The position numbers and the translations under genes were made by a program. The notes under the pieces were generated by a model. That model searched no databases and was not told the DNA's origin. It saw only the letters and a list, made by a program, of their open reading frames with translations. A stretch of DNA of 64,000 bases from Coffea arabica (lineage: Eukaryota > Streptophyta > Magnoliopsida > Gentianales > Rubiaceae), in assembly GCF_036785885.1 (NCBI RefSeq), contig NC_092323.1, forward strand, positions 2,582,501 through 2,646,500, written 5' to 3'. Below are positions 26,950 through 38,612 of the stretch, one piece after another; the first letter of the stretch is position 1, and each line of letters opens with the position of its first letter.

Positions 26950-27510
26950 TAAGCGAAACAACACCTCGGTCAATGGCTTGGCTTGAACTCCATTTGACCG
27001 AGTTCGAACCGAGTCTCGAGCTACTCGATTGGTTTTCGAGTCGAGTTTCGAGCCAATAATTTGAAACTTGAGACTTGTCGAGCTACTCGTCGAGCGGGGG
27101 TGTATTTAAATAATATATATAATTTAAATAATATATATGTACTATAATTATAAAATGACCGTTATGGGTATAATTTATACTGAATTTACAATATACTCTT
27201 CTTTATAATAAAATTTCATAATGGCAAAAAAGTAATAACATAATTGTAAAAAGACCTAAAAAGAAAAAATGTCTAGAAAAAGGGAAGAAAATAAGGTTCA
27301 GAAGCTTTTTCGAGTCGAGTCAAAAAGCTTGATTAGACTCGACTTGATAAGGCTTGACTAAAAGTCGAACCTTATCGAGTCGAGTCTCAAGTTTAAAGGG
27401 AGTTCTTCGAGTCGAGTCTCGAGTTACGATTTTTTGGACTCGATCGAACTCGACCTCGGTACATATGAGTCGAGTCGGCTCGAGCTCGACTTGACCCGAT
27501 TACATCCCTA
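26950..27510. mobile_element. hAT-like element relic rich in GAGTCGAG words
   Basis: The right end reads CTTGACCCGATTACATCCCTA (27490-27510), the terminus of a common plant hAT-type MITE. Subterminal blocks are built of CGAGTCGAG/CTCGACTCG words on both sides of an AT-rich core (27095-27290). A matching TAGGGATGTAAT left end was not found, so the left boundary is approximate and the copy is probably degraded. Confidence 0.6.
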
Positions 27511-28288
27511 GACAGAACGTTCCAATTCCTCCTCTAATCCATATTTCACTACTGTTATATATATATATAAAAAAAAAAACCTAAAGTTGTGCCGCAATGA
27601 AAAATAAAAAGAAAACGTAAAAGAAAAAGAGAAGCCTAAAGTTGGTGAATCATATTAAAATCATTTTACGCAATTCATTTGACAAATTTATTTCGCATGC
27701 ATGTAGGAAAAGTAATCTAAAATAACTAAAAGGGGGAATCACAATCATCAAGTCGTTTGGTGGCCACAAGGCAGCCTAAGATTTTAAAACGAAAAAAGGA
27801 AAGGAAAGGGGCGGACAAGAAACTGACGACCAGGTTTTTATTAGAGCAGGAGCACTTAAACTATTGCAGAGCTTTTGCATATACAGCAGGTTTTGACGAG
27901 CCTATCGCTAATATGGTAGGATTATCATGTACCTTGACACTACAAGTTAGCCATTGAAACAGTAAAATGCAGGGAAAATGAGATTACTAATCAAACCTCT
28001 CGAAAGAAATGGAGAAAGAGTGATGGGAGGCCGGAGAAATTCCAAATGAACCTATGAAAGGGATGAATGCATCTCCATTAATTCATTCTTTCAACCCAAT
28101 CAATGCATACATGAACGCAAGGCCAAGGGTCAAATTAAACTCTTTACACCAACCCTTTTGGCTTGAATATTTGGAAAGAATTTGGGATTTGAAGCTAGTT
28201 GACGAGGGCATTAAAAACCAGAATTAAGTTCGTCCACCTCACCCCCCCCCCCCCCCTAATCCCCCAAAACCAAGAAAAGGACCGACTA
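27511..28288. other. Spacer downstream of the Cys-rich protein gene
   Basis: Probably includes the 3' UTR of the minus-strand gene ending at 28289. A poly-C run lies at about 28243-28256. No gene is seen. Confidence 0.4.
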
Positions 28289-28885
28289 CTAGTTGGTCCT
28301 AGAGAGGGAAGGAATTCCGGTGAAAGAAACCCTACCAAAACCCAAGTGACCAAACTGGTGTAACTCAAACCAAGCCTCTTCTGCCTCAAACCTTGCACTA
28401 AAATTGTCTTTTAGCACTTCATCTCCGAAGCCAGAAAATACAAATTCCGATGCCCCTTGCTCTACTGCCCTTGACTTTCTTGAAATTCCATCCGACTCCA
28501 TCGTGCACTCGAGGTAATTAGTCATTTCACCACCGCATTTCTGCCTCTCATTCCTTTCTAACTTCCCGGCACCCTGACCCTGCTGCTTCTTTTTCCCAAG
28601 TTTCAGGATTCTCCTCCCAACCATCCACGGGACTTTCAAGAATGCGAAAACAAAGATGTTTACTACAGCGCAAGGGCAGCAACAAACGGCCACACAGTCG
28701 GCGATCAAGCCGGCCGTGCATGATTGGCAAGACTTTCCGGTACACTTTATCAGATCTCCGCTTTCATCCTCCATCGTCATGTGCCGGCCGTGGGGTCTTG
28801 CCGGGGCACCTTTTCTTGAGCCATCCAGGTGCAGGGTCCCACGCCGCCCATCTCTACGCGGAACTGGAGTTGGGTAGTCATTCAT
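28289..28885 (-). CDS. Uncharacterised plant protein with Cys-rich hydrophobic motif
   Basis: An intronless frame of 198 aa. Its most distinctive part, about residues 48-90, is SCQSCTAGLIADCVAVCCC, then PCAVVNIFVFAFLKVPWMVG and RRIL. I recall this Cys-rich, partly hydrophobic block as conserved in a plant family of unknown function. It could be a membrane-associated or acylated segment. The N-terminus is basic and Pro/Gly/Arg-rich; the C-terminus is acidic with conserved-looking YLECTMESDGISRKS and FVFSGFGDEVL stretches. The start at 28885 is the first Met; a later in-frame MEDESGD is an alternative. No enzyme motif is seen and function is unknown. Confidence 0.78.
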   Translation of the reverse strand: MNDYPTPVPRRDGRRGTLHLDGSRKGAPARPHGRHMTMEDESGDLIKCTGKSCQSCTAGLIADCVAVCCCPCAVVNIFVFAFLKVPWMVGRRILKLGKKKQQGQGAGKLERNERQKCGGEMTNYLECTMESDGISRKSRAVEQGASEFVFSGFGDEVLKDNFSARFEAEEAWFELHQFGHLGFGRVSFTGIPSLSRTN

Positions 28886-29529
28886 TTCAGGCTTCAGCTA
28901 GCTACCTCTTCCTTGATTGATTATTACGACTAATCTGATGATGCAGCAATAGTTCTGCAGAAACAAACCAGAGAGAAAAAAAAAATTTTGAAAAGAATAT
29001 CAAAGCACTACCATTACACGATAACACTAGTGTTGCAGTGCAGTTACTTTGGGTATTGCTAGCTATCTCATTGTAAGGAGGGAGGAAAAAATTATATAAT
29101 ACACCAATACTTGTACATGAAACCTACTGACATTGGAGGAGTTTGACATAGGAAAAGCTGGGGGGGGGGGGTGAAGTGTGGGGATCTTGAATCTTAATGC
29201 ACCAAACGTACTCCCAAAATGGATTATTTTCCATGCACTTATTAGTTATTACAGTCTTGTGTTTCCAAAGGAGTACAGAGGTCCATGAATTAGTGTGGGA
29301 AAAGGTGGAACCAATTTTCCAAAAGAGATGAAGTGAAAGCCAGACTCACGCTCACGTCTAGTCCGTGGACGGGACGTTGGGGTCGACGTCTTTCGTTTGG
29401 TGGGACAAACTAGGACAGATGCTAGGCTCACCTGAGCCAGACGCTACAGCCGGGGGAGGAGGCCCTTAGATTTCATTCGTCCTAAATCATATCTTCAGAC
29501 CAGGCGCGTGGTGCTGTACTTAACAGTTA
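28886..29529. other. Upstream region of the Cys-rich protein gene
   Basis: Presumed promoter for the minus-strand gene. A poly-G run lies at about 29161-29171. No gene or bounded repeat was seen. Confidence 0.4.
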
Positions 29530-29701
29530 ACACTTGGATACCTCAATTATTTCAAGTAATATTTTGCTTGCATCACAAACACATTTTCCAACTTACCTTT
29601 TTATATTCCCAATCACCTTTTTATCTCACATACATCATATCACAAAAAAGTGTTACAGTAATTATTCCAAATAATATTTCAAATAATACACTATCCAAAC
29701 A
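29530..29701. mobile_element. MITE of a GTTTGGATT-ended family, copy A
   Basis: A 172-bp unit. The left end CACTTGGATACCTCAATTAT and the reverse complement of the right end, TGTTTGGATAGTGTATTATT, form terminal inverted repeats of about 30 bp. The interior, read on the minus strand, contains GATATGATGTATGTGAGATA and shares about 90 bp with copy B at 33147-33294. No target duplication was identified; hAT affiliation is likely but unproven. Confidence 0.7.
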
Positions 29702-29740
29702 TATATTTGGCAATGTGAAAGCTTTGATGTCATATAGCAG

Positions 29741-30419
29741 TACGGGTGGCAATTTCCAACACGACACGAACCTAACACGAAATTAATGGGTTTGGGTTGA
29801 GATTTCGCGAGTTCGGGTCAGAATCGGGTCAAATCCGATGGACCCGAAAAGAAAACGGGTCGAATTCGGGTCAACTCCGTGGGTGACCCGATAACCCGTT
29901 TACGAATTAAAAATAATTTAATAAACATAAAAATTATTTTATCTAACAAAACTAAGTTATTCTTTTTTTCCAAAGGCATTAATCACTTAATCCTAAATGA
30001 ATTTATTTAACTTGTGTGAAGTTGAAATTATTATATTTGGACAAATAATATATTATATTATTTTTTACTTTTATACTGTTTTAATTTATTTTATATTTGG
30101 TTTGGGATAAAACACTTTTACGGTGTTTTAATTTATTTTAGATTTGGTTTGGGATTATTTATTTAAATTTTTATTACTTGATTATGTAACTAGTCCTGTA
30201 TGAAATTGGTTTTATTAGAAATTACAGTGGTAAATTAATAAATTTAAATTAAGTTTCAGGTCATTTCGGGTCGACCCGCCAACCCGAAATTTTCGAGTTC
30301 GTGTCAGGTATTCTGACCCGTTTCGGGCTGGTGGGTCAGGTTTGGATCAGCAGATTTTCTTTTATACCCGGGTCTCAACCCGACCCGCCAACCCGAAACG
30401 GACCCGATTGCCACCCCTA
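29741..30419. mobile_element. Non-autonomous hAT-type element, complete ends
   Basis: The left end TACGGGTGGCAAT and the reverse complement of the right end, TAGGGGTGGCAAT, are terminal inverted repeats. A direct repeat ATAGCAG flanks it at 29734-29740 and 30420-30426; with one shift this could be an 8-bp duplication with one mismatch. Subterminal regions are dense in GGGTCG/CGACCC and GACCCG words and surround an AT-rich core. There is no transposase frame in 679 bp. A GGGGTGGCAAT end is typical of abundant plant hAT MITEs. Confidence 0.85.
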
Positions 30420-31234
30420 ATAGCAGCAAGGGATTTGATGCCACGGTGACGTAAATATCCCCCTAAGGCTGATTAATTTTAAAATTACTTAGTACTCCAT
30501 TTTTTTGGATACGAAATAGTTGAAAATATTTTTCTAAAAAAAGAACAAAAAAGGAGTAATATAAAGCAAGCATTAGAAATTTGACATTCTAAGATGACAG
30601 TAGAGAAATTGTTATCCCTCACCTTTTAGGGACAAATAAATCATTTTTTGGTAATCTTATATCGCCAACTTATAATCATTTTCTAACAGGTGTTTTAATT
30701 TCACCTCTAAAACGAGAATTGTGATATTTGACTATTTTGAAACCATAATTTGATTCTGCTCATAAGCATCAAAGGTGAAAAGGATAAGAGAGATCAGAAC
30801 TTTGATGTTAGCTTGAACCAAAATGCTTAAAATGCTAATGAGGACGTTATATTCTGCAGTGTAATTATCACTATGTTTTTGGAATCGAACATGAAAATTT
30901 GCCAGGCTTATAAGGGAATGCGAGATGTGACCGAGACAAAGACACCACAGGCAGTGCCCAAGTTAGTGAAACATTTTCCCAAAGTGGAATGTCGTAAACT
31001 GCCGGCTTTTGAGGTTTCTTCTGGGATTAGGTTTATAAAAGCCGAATTTCTAGAATTCAGTTTAGAAAAGGTCAAGGGGGAATGTCGTAAACTTAGTCCT
31101 GCCTTGAAGCCTTCTGCCAATCTGTGCTATGGTTAACTCTCATCTTTCCAACCTAGGCTTTGGCAAAGCACATCACTACTGTCTCTATCACGGAATAAAC
31201 CAGCCCTTTTTTTTTTCTTTTTGCAGGTACGTGA

Positions 31235-31345
31235 AGTCTGGTTTCTGAACCACTGAGTTTTGAGTTAGTGGTCACCAAAAAGGAATTAAATCTCTTTTTG
31301 AACTGTAGGTCGGGAATTCGAATTCCATATATAGTGAAAAAAATT
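31235..31345 (+). repeat. Possible tRNA-derived SINE relic
   Basis: A box A-like GAGTTAGTGGTCACC is followed about 40 nt later by GGTCGGGAATTCGAATTCC, close to a box B. The order and spacing fit a Pol III promoter, but both boxes are degenerate and no SINE body or target duplication was delimited. Confidence 0.35.
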
Positions 31346-32737
31346 TAAAAGAAGTCTCAGAACTCAGAACAACCATTTTATCTAATCAGATCTGCATATT
31401 TACTAAAAATGAAGTTTGATTTCTTCTTTTTATATGCTTTATTAGACTTTAAAGGACAGAATAAGAGTATGAGTTGAACTTCATCACTAATGAAGGCAAT
31501 GTGGATAAGTATATCCGACTGTATGAGAACAAAGATGTATAGTCATGCTCAAATAAATCAAGTTTGGAGTCAACGCTGTGAGAAATCGATCTGAAGTTGA
31601 GCCATTAATAACCTTGAAAGACCAAGAGGAAAAAGAAACCGGGACAAATTAACACTACTATTCTAACCGCGACCACAAAGAAAGTACCCTGGAAAAAAGT
31701 GCAAGAAGTGATTTTGAAGCCGAGAAACACGTCATACGTCCGTGATCGTGCAGTAAGAAACTTGGCTGCTCATAGATGGGTTAAATGGTTCCCTTCATTT
31801 TGTGCACGGAACAAGGCTCGCTCAATTCTATAGTAGTATTTACCACGGTTTAGCTATGATGGTGAATTAAACTATGTTTGATAATTTAATTCAATACTTG
31901 AATTTAATGGATTTAGATCTTAACATGTTTATATGCTTTTGATAAGTAAAAATCGAACATTTAAATTAATTAAATGACACAAAATTTTCTAGACAAAACT
32001 TACTTTTAAAAATAAGTGATAAACTATTAACTTATCAGTTAATATGATATACACTCAGATATATTAAATTTAATATTTAATAATTCAATAACTTAATAAA
32101 TTTAGATTTAATGTTTTATATTTCATATTTCAATTTTCAAACTTCAATTTTGTCAAATGCATCATTACATTTTTTGTAATATTTCAGAAAGGATCCTACA
32201 ATCGCCGTGTCTTAATGAAGCTTAGCCTTGGTTTTTATGAAGAATTAATATATTAAAGCCTTCAAATGTTAAAAAGGACTTAATTTTCTAGCACTTGATT
32301 CCCACGAGATCCTAATCTGGTTCCACATTGTTTGGGGAATCCTCTCACGGGCAGTGGACTAGAAAACGATTTCCAATGGCTTGTATTGAGATTCCACACT
32401 GAAGTGTTACGTGTACCTAGATCTAATACATTTTACTGTATTGACGGTCCGTTACTGAATGTAAGAGACAAATCCTTCTTGTTGTATTCAGCAACCCGCA
32501 CGAGGAAGTGGGGTGGGGGCTAGAACTCACCACGCAGGTTAAACAAAAATTCCTATTCAAATTGACCTTACCAACTCTTTAGGGTCCGAAACCCCCATGA
32601 AAAAAATTATGGAAAATTCCATGAGGTATTCAGCAGTGGGGGCCGCCTTCCACCCCGCCACCCCAAAAAATAGTAATAATAATTTGGTGTTGCATTCAGA
32701 CCTTCTTGCTCCTAAACTAGTATGTTTCTTTTTCATT

Positions 32738-33010
32738 AGTGGTAGATATTAAACTCGAAATTTTTTATTTTATTATCCAATCCAAGCTCTCAAATTCTAA
32801 ATGAATATTTTTCATTTTTATGAGTGGTAGATATTAAACTCAAAATCTCTTATTTGCAATCTCTTTTATTTTATTATCCAATCCAACCTCCCCCATCCTA
32901 AACAAGTATTTTTCTTTTTTGTTCGTGGTAACTATTAAACTTAAAACCTCTTATTTATAATCTCTTTTATTTTATCACCCAATCCAGCCTCCCTTGCCTT
33001 AAACAAGTAA
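32738..33010. repeat. Tandem repeat, three diverged units of about 90-100 bp
   Basis: Each unit contains GGTAGATATTAAACTC (or GGTAACTATTAAACTT), then TTTTATTTTATTATCCAATC (or TATCACCCAATC), then a pyrimidine-rich tail and an AA.CAAGTA.TTTTTC-type junction. Units start near 32741, 32826 and 32926. The first is shorter by one internal segment. Confidence 0.75.
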
Positions 33011-33146
33011 ACATTAGATGAGTCGAAAAATATCTGTTCGAATTGACCTTGCTACTTTTAGAGGCCAAAAGCCCCGTGAAACTGTAGGAAGGTTACGAAT
33101 AACCAAGATTATCAGAATATCTGTTCGAATTGACCTTGCTACTTTG

Positions 33147-33294
33147 AGATAATTTTGTGAAAAAGTACTGTAGCACTTTTTTTGATATGATGTATGTGAG
33201 ATAAAAAGATGATTGGAAAATGTGTTGATGATGCAAGCAAATCAGTGTGTGTAAATAAGGTGTAAATAAAGGAAAATAATCTTCAATCCAAACA
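33147..33294. mobile_element. MITE of the GTTTGGATT-ended family, copy B (left-truncated)
   Basis: It shares the block TACTGTAGCAC...GATATGATGTATGTGAGATA with copy A in opposite orientation and ends CAATCCAAACAC. The left terminal repeat is missing, so the copy is probably truncated. Confidence 0.65.
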
Positions 33295-34200
33295 CGCTGT
33301 CAATGCTATTTTCATTAGCTATCTTCGGTCTAGATGGTCTATACCCGAATCTAAAACTAAGTGGATTCGATATTCCTGTGCAAATTGACCTTAGATATCC
33401 ATCACGTCTATTAAAGATCGTAAGTTTCATCTTAATCATCAGTTATGTTGGTGTAAAAACGTGTTTAGCACTTAAAGAGAAAGAAATCGCGAAGCTGATT
33501 TATTGCCAAGTAGGACAATTAAAATTAGAGTGGCCTACCGACCAAAGACAGCAAGATAAGTGGGCGGCACGATCTGAATCATCAATATTTAAATGCTTGA
33601 TTTCGGAACCAGTACTTCAAATCGAGACAAAATTAGCATATAAAAAGAGTTCATAACGACATCGTATCACTATAAAAATTCTATCTCTTGAAACAGCACG
33701 ATTGATCATTATTGAGTTGTGCAAAATGCAGATTTAAGGCTGTCTGATCTGGCAAATTAGCAGCGAATATGGTAATTTTGCCACCACTTTCACAAAATTA
33801 GCAATTAAGTGAGATATCTGTGGGTGCAAAGAGTTTTCAAGATTTATTATTAGTATAAGGCAGTAATTTTTGGCCTTTTGGGTATGTCTGTCCATGGTTT
33901 AACTGAATTCTAAATCAGTTATGCTGCCAAGATGGAGAAATACTCTACTATTGTAGTAGGGAACCTTAAGTCCAATCTTCAGCGTACGGCAAAGGTACAT
34001 GAATTCATAATTCATCATGTGACAAGATTTGAAAGAAAGAAAGAAAGGAAGAGAAACAGACAAAATCTCTCCATCTTTCTTTCTTGGGTTAAACTTTGAA
34101 TTGGCTTCAGCAATCTCAGAGGCCGTAAAGGCTGTAATTTCTAAACTCTGGCTTATGTATGTAAATTTCGTGGCAGAATAGATATTGTCGTAAAATATAA

Positions 34201-34966
34201 GCGATAATTTCAGAAACCTCCCCTAACATTTTGCATAATATCACTCAACACCCCTTAGGTTTTTAAAACCTTATCTACCTCCCTTAGATTGACATTTCTT
34301 GTAATATTTTAACCCCCTTGGAGGAAATGCAAGAAAGATAAAACTTTTGTTTCAATACTACCCTTATAAACTATTATCTAACATAAAGCACGATGTTTAA
34401 CAAAAAATAAAGCAAAAAGGTATTCCCAAATATATATTTGGTCTGGATTATTTTTTTAATTCTGACTTATTTATAAAAAATTTTCTATAGGTAGGATTTA
34501 TATTACAAACCACACATATAAAGAGATTATTTATTTTCAGTACAACTTAAACTATAAAACGTATTCTCCAACAAAATTTCTTGAATTCGTCATAACTGTC
34601 CATAAAATTTTTCAAAGTGTTAATTACTCATCAAAATTATCTTAAATGATTGATTTTGACTAGATTTAATTTATTCACGTCTTTTGTTGTCCCACAATGA
34701 CCTTGATATAGAGAAATATGGACCGTTATCAGATAGCAATTTATTTTTTTTCTCTAATCTACATTTTATGGTTTAAAAATTTTATTTTATTTTGGCTTTT
34801 TGGTTAAATAGCTATTAAGAGTAAGGGTAATGTTATTAATTTGTAATTTTTGATAGAAATATTTAGGCACGTCAAGCTGACAAGTGAGGTGAGCGAGGTT
34901 TTAAAAATTTTAGGGAACCTAAGTGATATCATGAGAAACCTTAGGGGAGGTTTCTGAAATTATCCC
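34201..34966. mobile_element. Mutator-like MITE with 9-bp target duplication
   Basis: The left end GCGATAATTTCAGAAACCTC and the reverse complement of the right end, GGGATAATTTCAGAAACCTC, match at 18 of 20 positions, and similarity continues through CCCTAA. Flanks AAAATATAA (34192-34200) and AAAACATAA (34967-34975) form a 9-bp duplication with one mismatch, the size used by Mutator-like elements. The 766-bp AT-rich interior has no frame. A degraded relative of the right end lies at about 6945-7035. Confidence 0.78.
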
Positions 34967-34975
34967 AAAACATAA

Positions 34976-37846
34976 TTACGGTCTCTGAGCATCACAGGAC
35001 GTTCGGTGGGCGCCTGTTATCATTTCTAATTAGAAGAATTCTGGTAAACATTTCTGTTTGCAGAGAGTTATTTCTTTCAAAGATAACTTTGGAAAATTAG
35101 AATGATCTGCTGGATATTTTCTTCTGTAACTCCCGGAAAATGTAGAGTAGCTTAGCTTGCCGAATATACTTGGTGCATTTCGAGTTTGAACTTTAAAGCG
35201 AGTTTCTAAGTACAGAGACTCGAAAACAAAAACAAACAACATTTTGAAGGTCCATATCCTGCACTCGGCTCTTCAAATTTTGTTAAAATGTACGACTAAT
35301 AGGCGACGTTAAGCCGTATCGGTGACTCTGTCCACACAATCTACGGCTGGTCGACGCAGTAAGAAAACAATATGCAGTGATTAAGCGCTTTCCTAATAAA
35401 TGCAAGTTTCAGTAGTTTTAATGTGATGATCGGACTAAATCGCAGAAAATTGAATCCTAGAACATATAGCAAAACTAATTGACCTGACCAGATGAACAAA
35501 ACCGCAGAATGTAGAAGATGATACCAAACGTACCTCTAACAGCAGGTCTCCATCAGATGCATCTGCGAAAATGGACCGACTCCATTGGCGGCACTCAGCT
35601 TCTTCTTCTTCTTCTTCAAGTCTACGGCATTACATACTGGACCGGAAAAATCTATGCTCCCGACATGGTACAGAGACCACAGCCGAGCTTTTGCGAGTTG
35701 AGGTTTGATCTGATCTGAGAAGTACGCGTGTAAAGGTTATAGATTCAGTATCCTGTTTATATGTCCCAGTTTTTCCTCTTTTGTGTGTGTGCGTGTGTGT
35801 ACAAATTGCTCTTATTTTCTCTCTGATGCGTCCTCTTTGCACATATATTTAAATTAGTGTGAATCTTGACTACAGCCATGCATTTTTGTAAGATCAATTT
35901 AAACCTTTTCTTGTTTTATAGTCCATCCGTATGGAGAGAGTGAGTTGTACTGGGCATATACTAATAGTATAATTGACACAACAAGCGTAGAACTGTAACG
36001 CAGCCAAGGAGGAAGAGAAACTGAAAAAGAGGAAGACGGGAAGGGTATGGTAATTTATTCATGTTTCCCGATGTCAGCGAATAAAGGAGTGTGTCTCTCA
36101 TAGCCCAAGCCTTTCATCCCCCACTTCTTGCCTCTTTTTTTCTTTCTTTTCTTTTCTTTAAAAAAAAAAAAAAAAAAAACCAGTACTACTACTGCTACTT
36201 AGCTACAAAACTGCAACTGCATGAGTCCCCTCACATGAATGATGAATCTCCTAATTAATTCATTGTCGAATCAGTGGTTAACTATCCTTCTTTAAATAAG
36301 CCTTTCACTCTTACTATAGACTATTCCATCATGATGTAAACTAAGCTTTAATTCACGAATGCTCTGAGATCGCACTGTGCTTGCTTCCTTTCCTTTTTTA
36401 AATTCTTGAGTGAAGTGATCATAGTCCTCCTTTAGGGAGACTAATGGCAAGTGAAGAAAATTTTCATTTATTGCCGTAAAACAGAAAAACAAGAAAATCA
36501 TTGCACTTTTCTGAACGAAAATAGGTTGTCATATGTAGTTATCAAATTTATATGAAGTTTAAATTGTGATTAAGCGAGGAAAAATTGCTTCCTCACGTAC
36601 TAGCGAAGTAAAATTTTCGTGTTTCAGAATCAAAATGAGAGACTTTAGACTTTAGTTCCTCACGAATAAAAGATGCTCGCTCACTTTTGGTCTCGAATTA
36701 CTTTTCGAAAAGCAAATTTTTACTGGATTAAGCCATGAACTCATCACGTGATTCTTTTACTTGTTAGGAACTAAAATCATTTTGTTTGATTCTAAAGGAA
36801 GAAAATTTCACAATTGTCCCATTAAGTGATCGTAAAAGTTCGACCAGCGTGAGGTCATAGACGTATAGTTTCAGTGACGATTGATATGGCCATTAGTTGT
36901 TAGTCTCTTAAACTTAAATTAAACACTAGGAGTTGATTTCCTCTAGTTTAGGACGCTGTTGTTAGCTTCAAAACATGTTTCAATTCAACCTTGTTTATCC
37001 CATTAGTAAAGTGTGTTGGAGTTGGAGACGCTGCACCTGTTTTGTAACAGCTTTGCTGCCGTTCGTGAGTGTTGCGACCAATTTTTGTGCCAAGGACAAT
37101 CACTGCTCAATCTTACGGTGCAGGCAGGCATCAATTGATGCTGTAGCTAAGTTTTCAAATTGCCTATGGCATGGTCCTAGGGAACATTGGTGTATGTTGA
37201 ACTGTTGGCATCGTTGTTTACCTTTTTAATCTATTATCATAATGTTAAAGCAATCGATTCAGAAATAGTACATGTTTGTCCCAGAAATTTATGGGCAATT
37301 TCAAACGTCCTCCGCATTCACCCCAAAAGCACCCACGCTAACAGAAGCGAAATGAAAGAAAACATGAATGTTATCAAAAATTGATCATAACGGGTCCCGA
37401 GTAGTTGTCCATGCACTGTCTTTTACTCTGCTGTTTTTGATCTTTCAATCCTCCTCGATACCTTCGGCTTGTAAACTTCCATCAAGGAGAAGGGAATGTC
37501 ACCGGGTTTAATTTGCTAGGGGTAGTTTAGTTGCGTCCTGGGGTGATAATACCGTTTGAGATTCGACCATTTTGAAAAATAGGTTTATAACAGCGGTTAC
37601 GAACCACAATCTTCTTCTGCTCCAATCTACCAAATATCGTAACAAGAAAGAATTTACCAAATATAGCAAGGAAAAGCAGATCCTTCAACAATAAGCACAA
37701 GCCTGCAACTAATCTAAGCTCTTTTAAGATTGCAGTGAATGCCAAATCACCTCCAGCGATAAAACTTATATACAAAACGAAGCGCAAACAGCATATACAG
37801 CTACCACAAATGTTCACATGCTAAATCAAACTGAAGAGGAACTCTT
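34976..37846. other. Spacer without a supported gene
   Basis: ORFs at 35030-35242, 35518-35718, 36292-36501 and 36975-37229 were inspected. None shows a domain I recognise. Low-complexity parts are a CTTCTT run near 35604, a (TG)n run near 35781-35800 and poly-A at 36160-36179. The last few hundred bases are likely the 3' UTR of the gene ending at 37847. Confidence 0.45.
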
Positions 37847-38599
37847 TCAAGCATCTGAAAGAGGTATCCTGTATCGATCTGCTAATTTCTTGGCAGTATT
37901 GTCAGATAGGACAGCATCTATCAACTCATATTTCTTATAGTGCGCTTTCAAGGTCTCCAGCTGCTGGTTTGCAAGGTTTTCCTCCTCCTTGAGTTGATGC
38001 TGCTTCAAGGAAATCCCAAAAAAGAAAAAAAAAAGTATTATTCAATTGGACTAATGGAACAAAGTGGGCGTAAAATTGAACTATAATACGTGTCAGCTCA
38101 ATGTAGTACAAGGATAAGAACATTTATCCAAAAAGCAATAACATAAGAATCTTACATTGAGCAGGAATTCGGTTTCAGAAGCATGCTTTCTGGTCAAAAC
38201 CTTAATCTTCCTGGCAACCTCAAAATCAGGATCTTCAGGGTCCAACCACTTGTAAGTGATCTTCCTGCCAGGTTTCTTTGGACGACTGTCAAACATTTCT
38301 ACTTCTGCAGTACGTGCTCTGACAGGTCTTGGCATCCCAAGGACCATAAAGGGGGAATCAGCCATCTCAGCAATGATCGCAGAGGCCTGATTCAGAGTTT
38401 CCATCTCCACCAAAGCAGCTCGTGGGAGGCTCTGTGGATTGATATAGTTGGGAATGAACTGGACATTCACGACATTGACAAATTGATCCAAAGCGGCTTT
38501 CAGAACATTCTCTGTCACCTGAGGTGACAGGTTATCCATATAGACTGTTCTTCTCACCCTTTCTTCAAATGCCGCATATTCTTCAGCTGAAGCTGCCAT
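37847..38599 (-). CDS. AIPP1: EDM3/AIPP1-like RRM-domain protein
   Basis: Two coding exons, 38599-38156 (148 codons) and 37999-37847 (51 codons), give 198 aa. One RRM lies at about residues 15-95 (RRTVYMDNLSPQVTENVLKA ... PRAALVEMETLNQASAIIAE). The conserved FDSRPKKPGRKITYKWLDPE follows, then a C-terminal helix (KEEENLANQQLETLKAHYKK). This combination matches my memory of Arabidopsis At1g05970, called EDM3 or AIPP1, which works with ASI1 and EDM2 to control polyadenylation across heterochromatic introns. The intron is bounded by AAT|GTAAGA and a tandem acceptor (AAGCAG), so one extra Gln is possible. A long leader intron is likely (38613-40972). Confidence 0.85.
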
Positions 38600-38612
38600 C
38601 AGTAATCTTCTC

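Larger units (their letters stand above)
30427..34191. other. Gene-free stretch with short repeats
   Basis: No gene is supported. ORFs at 30873-31136 and 33303-33656 have no recognised domain. Separate entries describe the tRNA-like patch near 31.2 kb, the tandem repeat at 32.7-33.0 kb and the MITE copy at 33.1-33.3 kb. Two similar words, TCTGTTCGAATTGACCTTGC at 33030 and 33120, with a looser third near 32553, show local duplication. Confidence 0.45.

Noticed and set aside
33303-33656. 117-codon plus-strand ORF
   Set aside because: No domain, no splice context, and it begins within the end of a MITE.
36975-37229. 84-codon Cys-rich plus-strand ORF; another frame reads LSFQIAYGMVLGNIGV
   Set aside because: Looked briefly like a membrane-protein relic, but stops are frequent in that frame and no family could be named.
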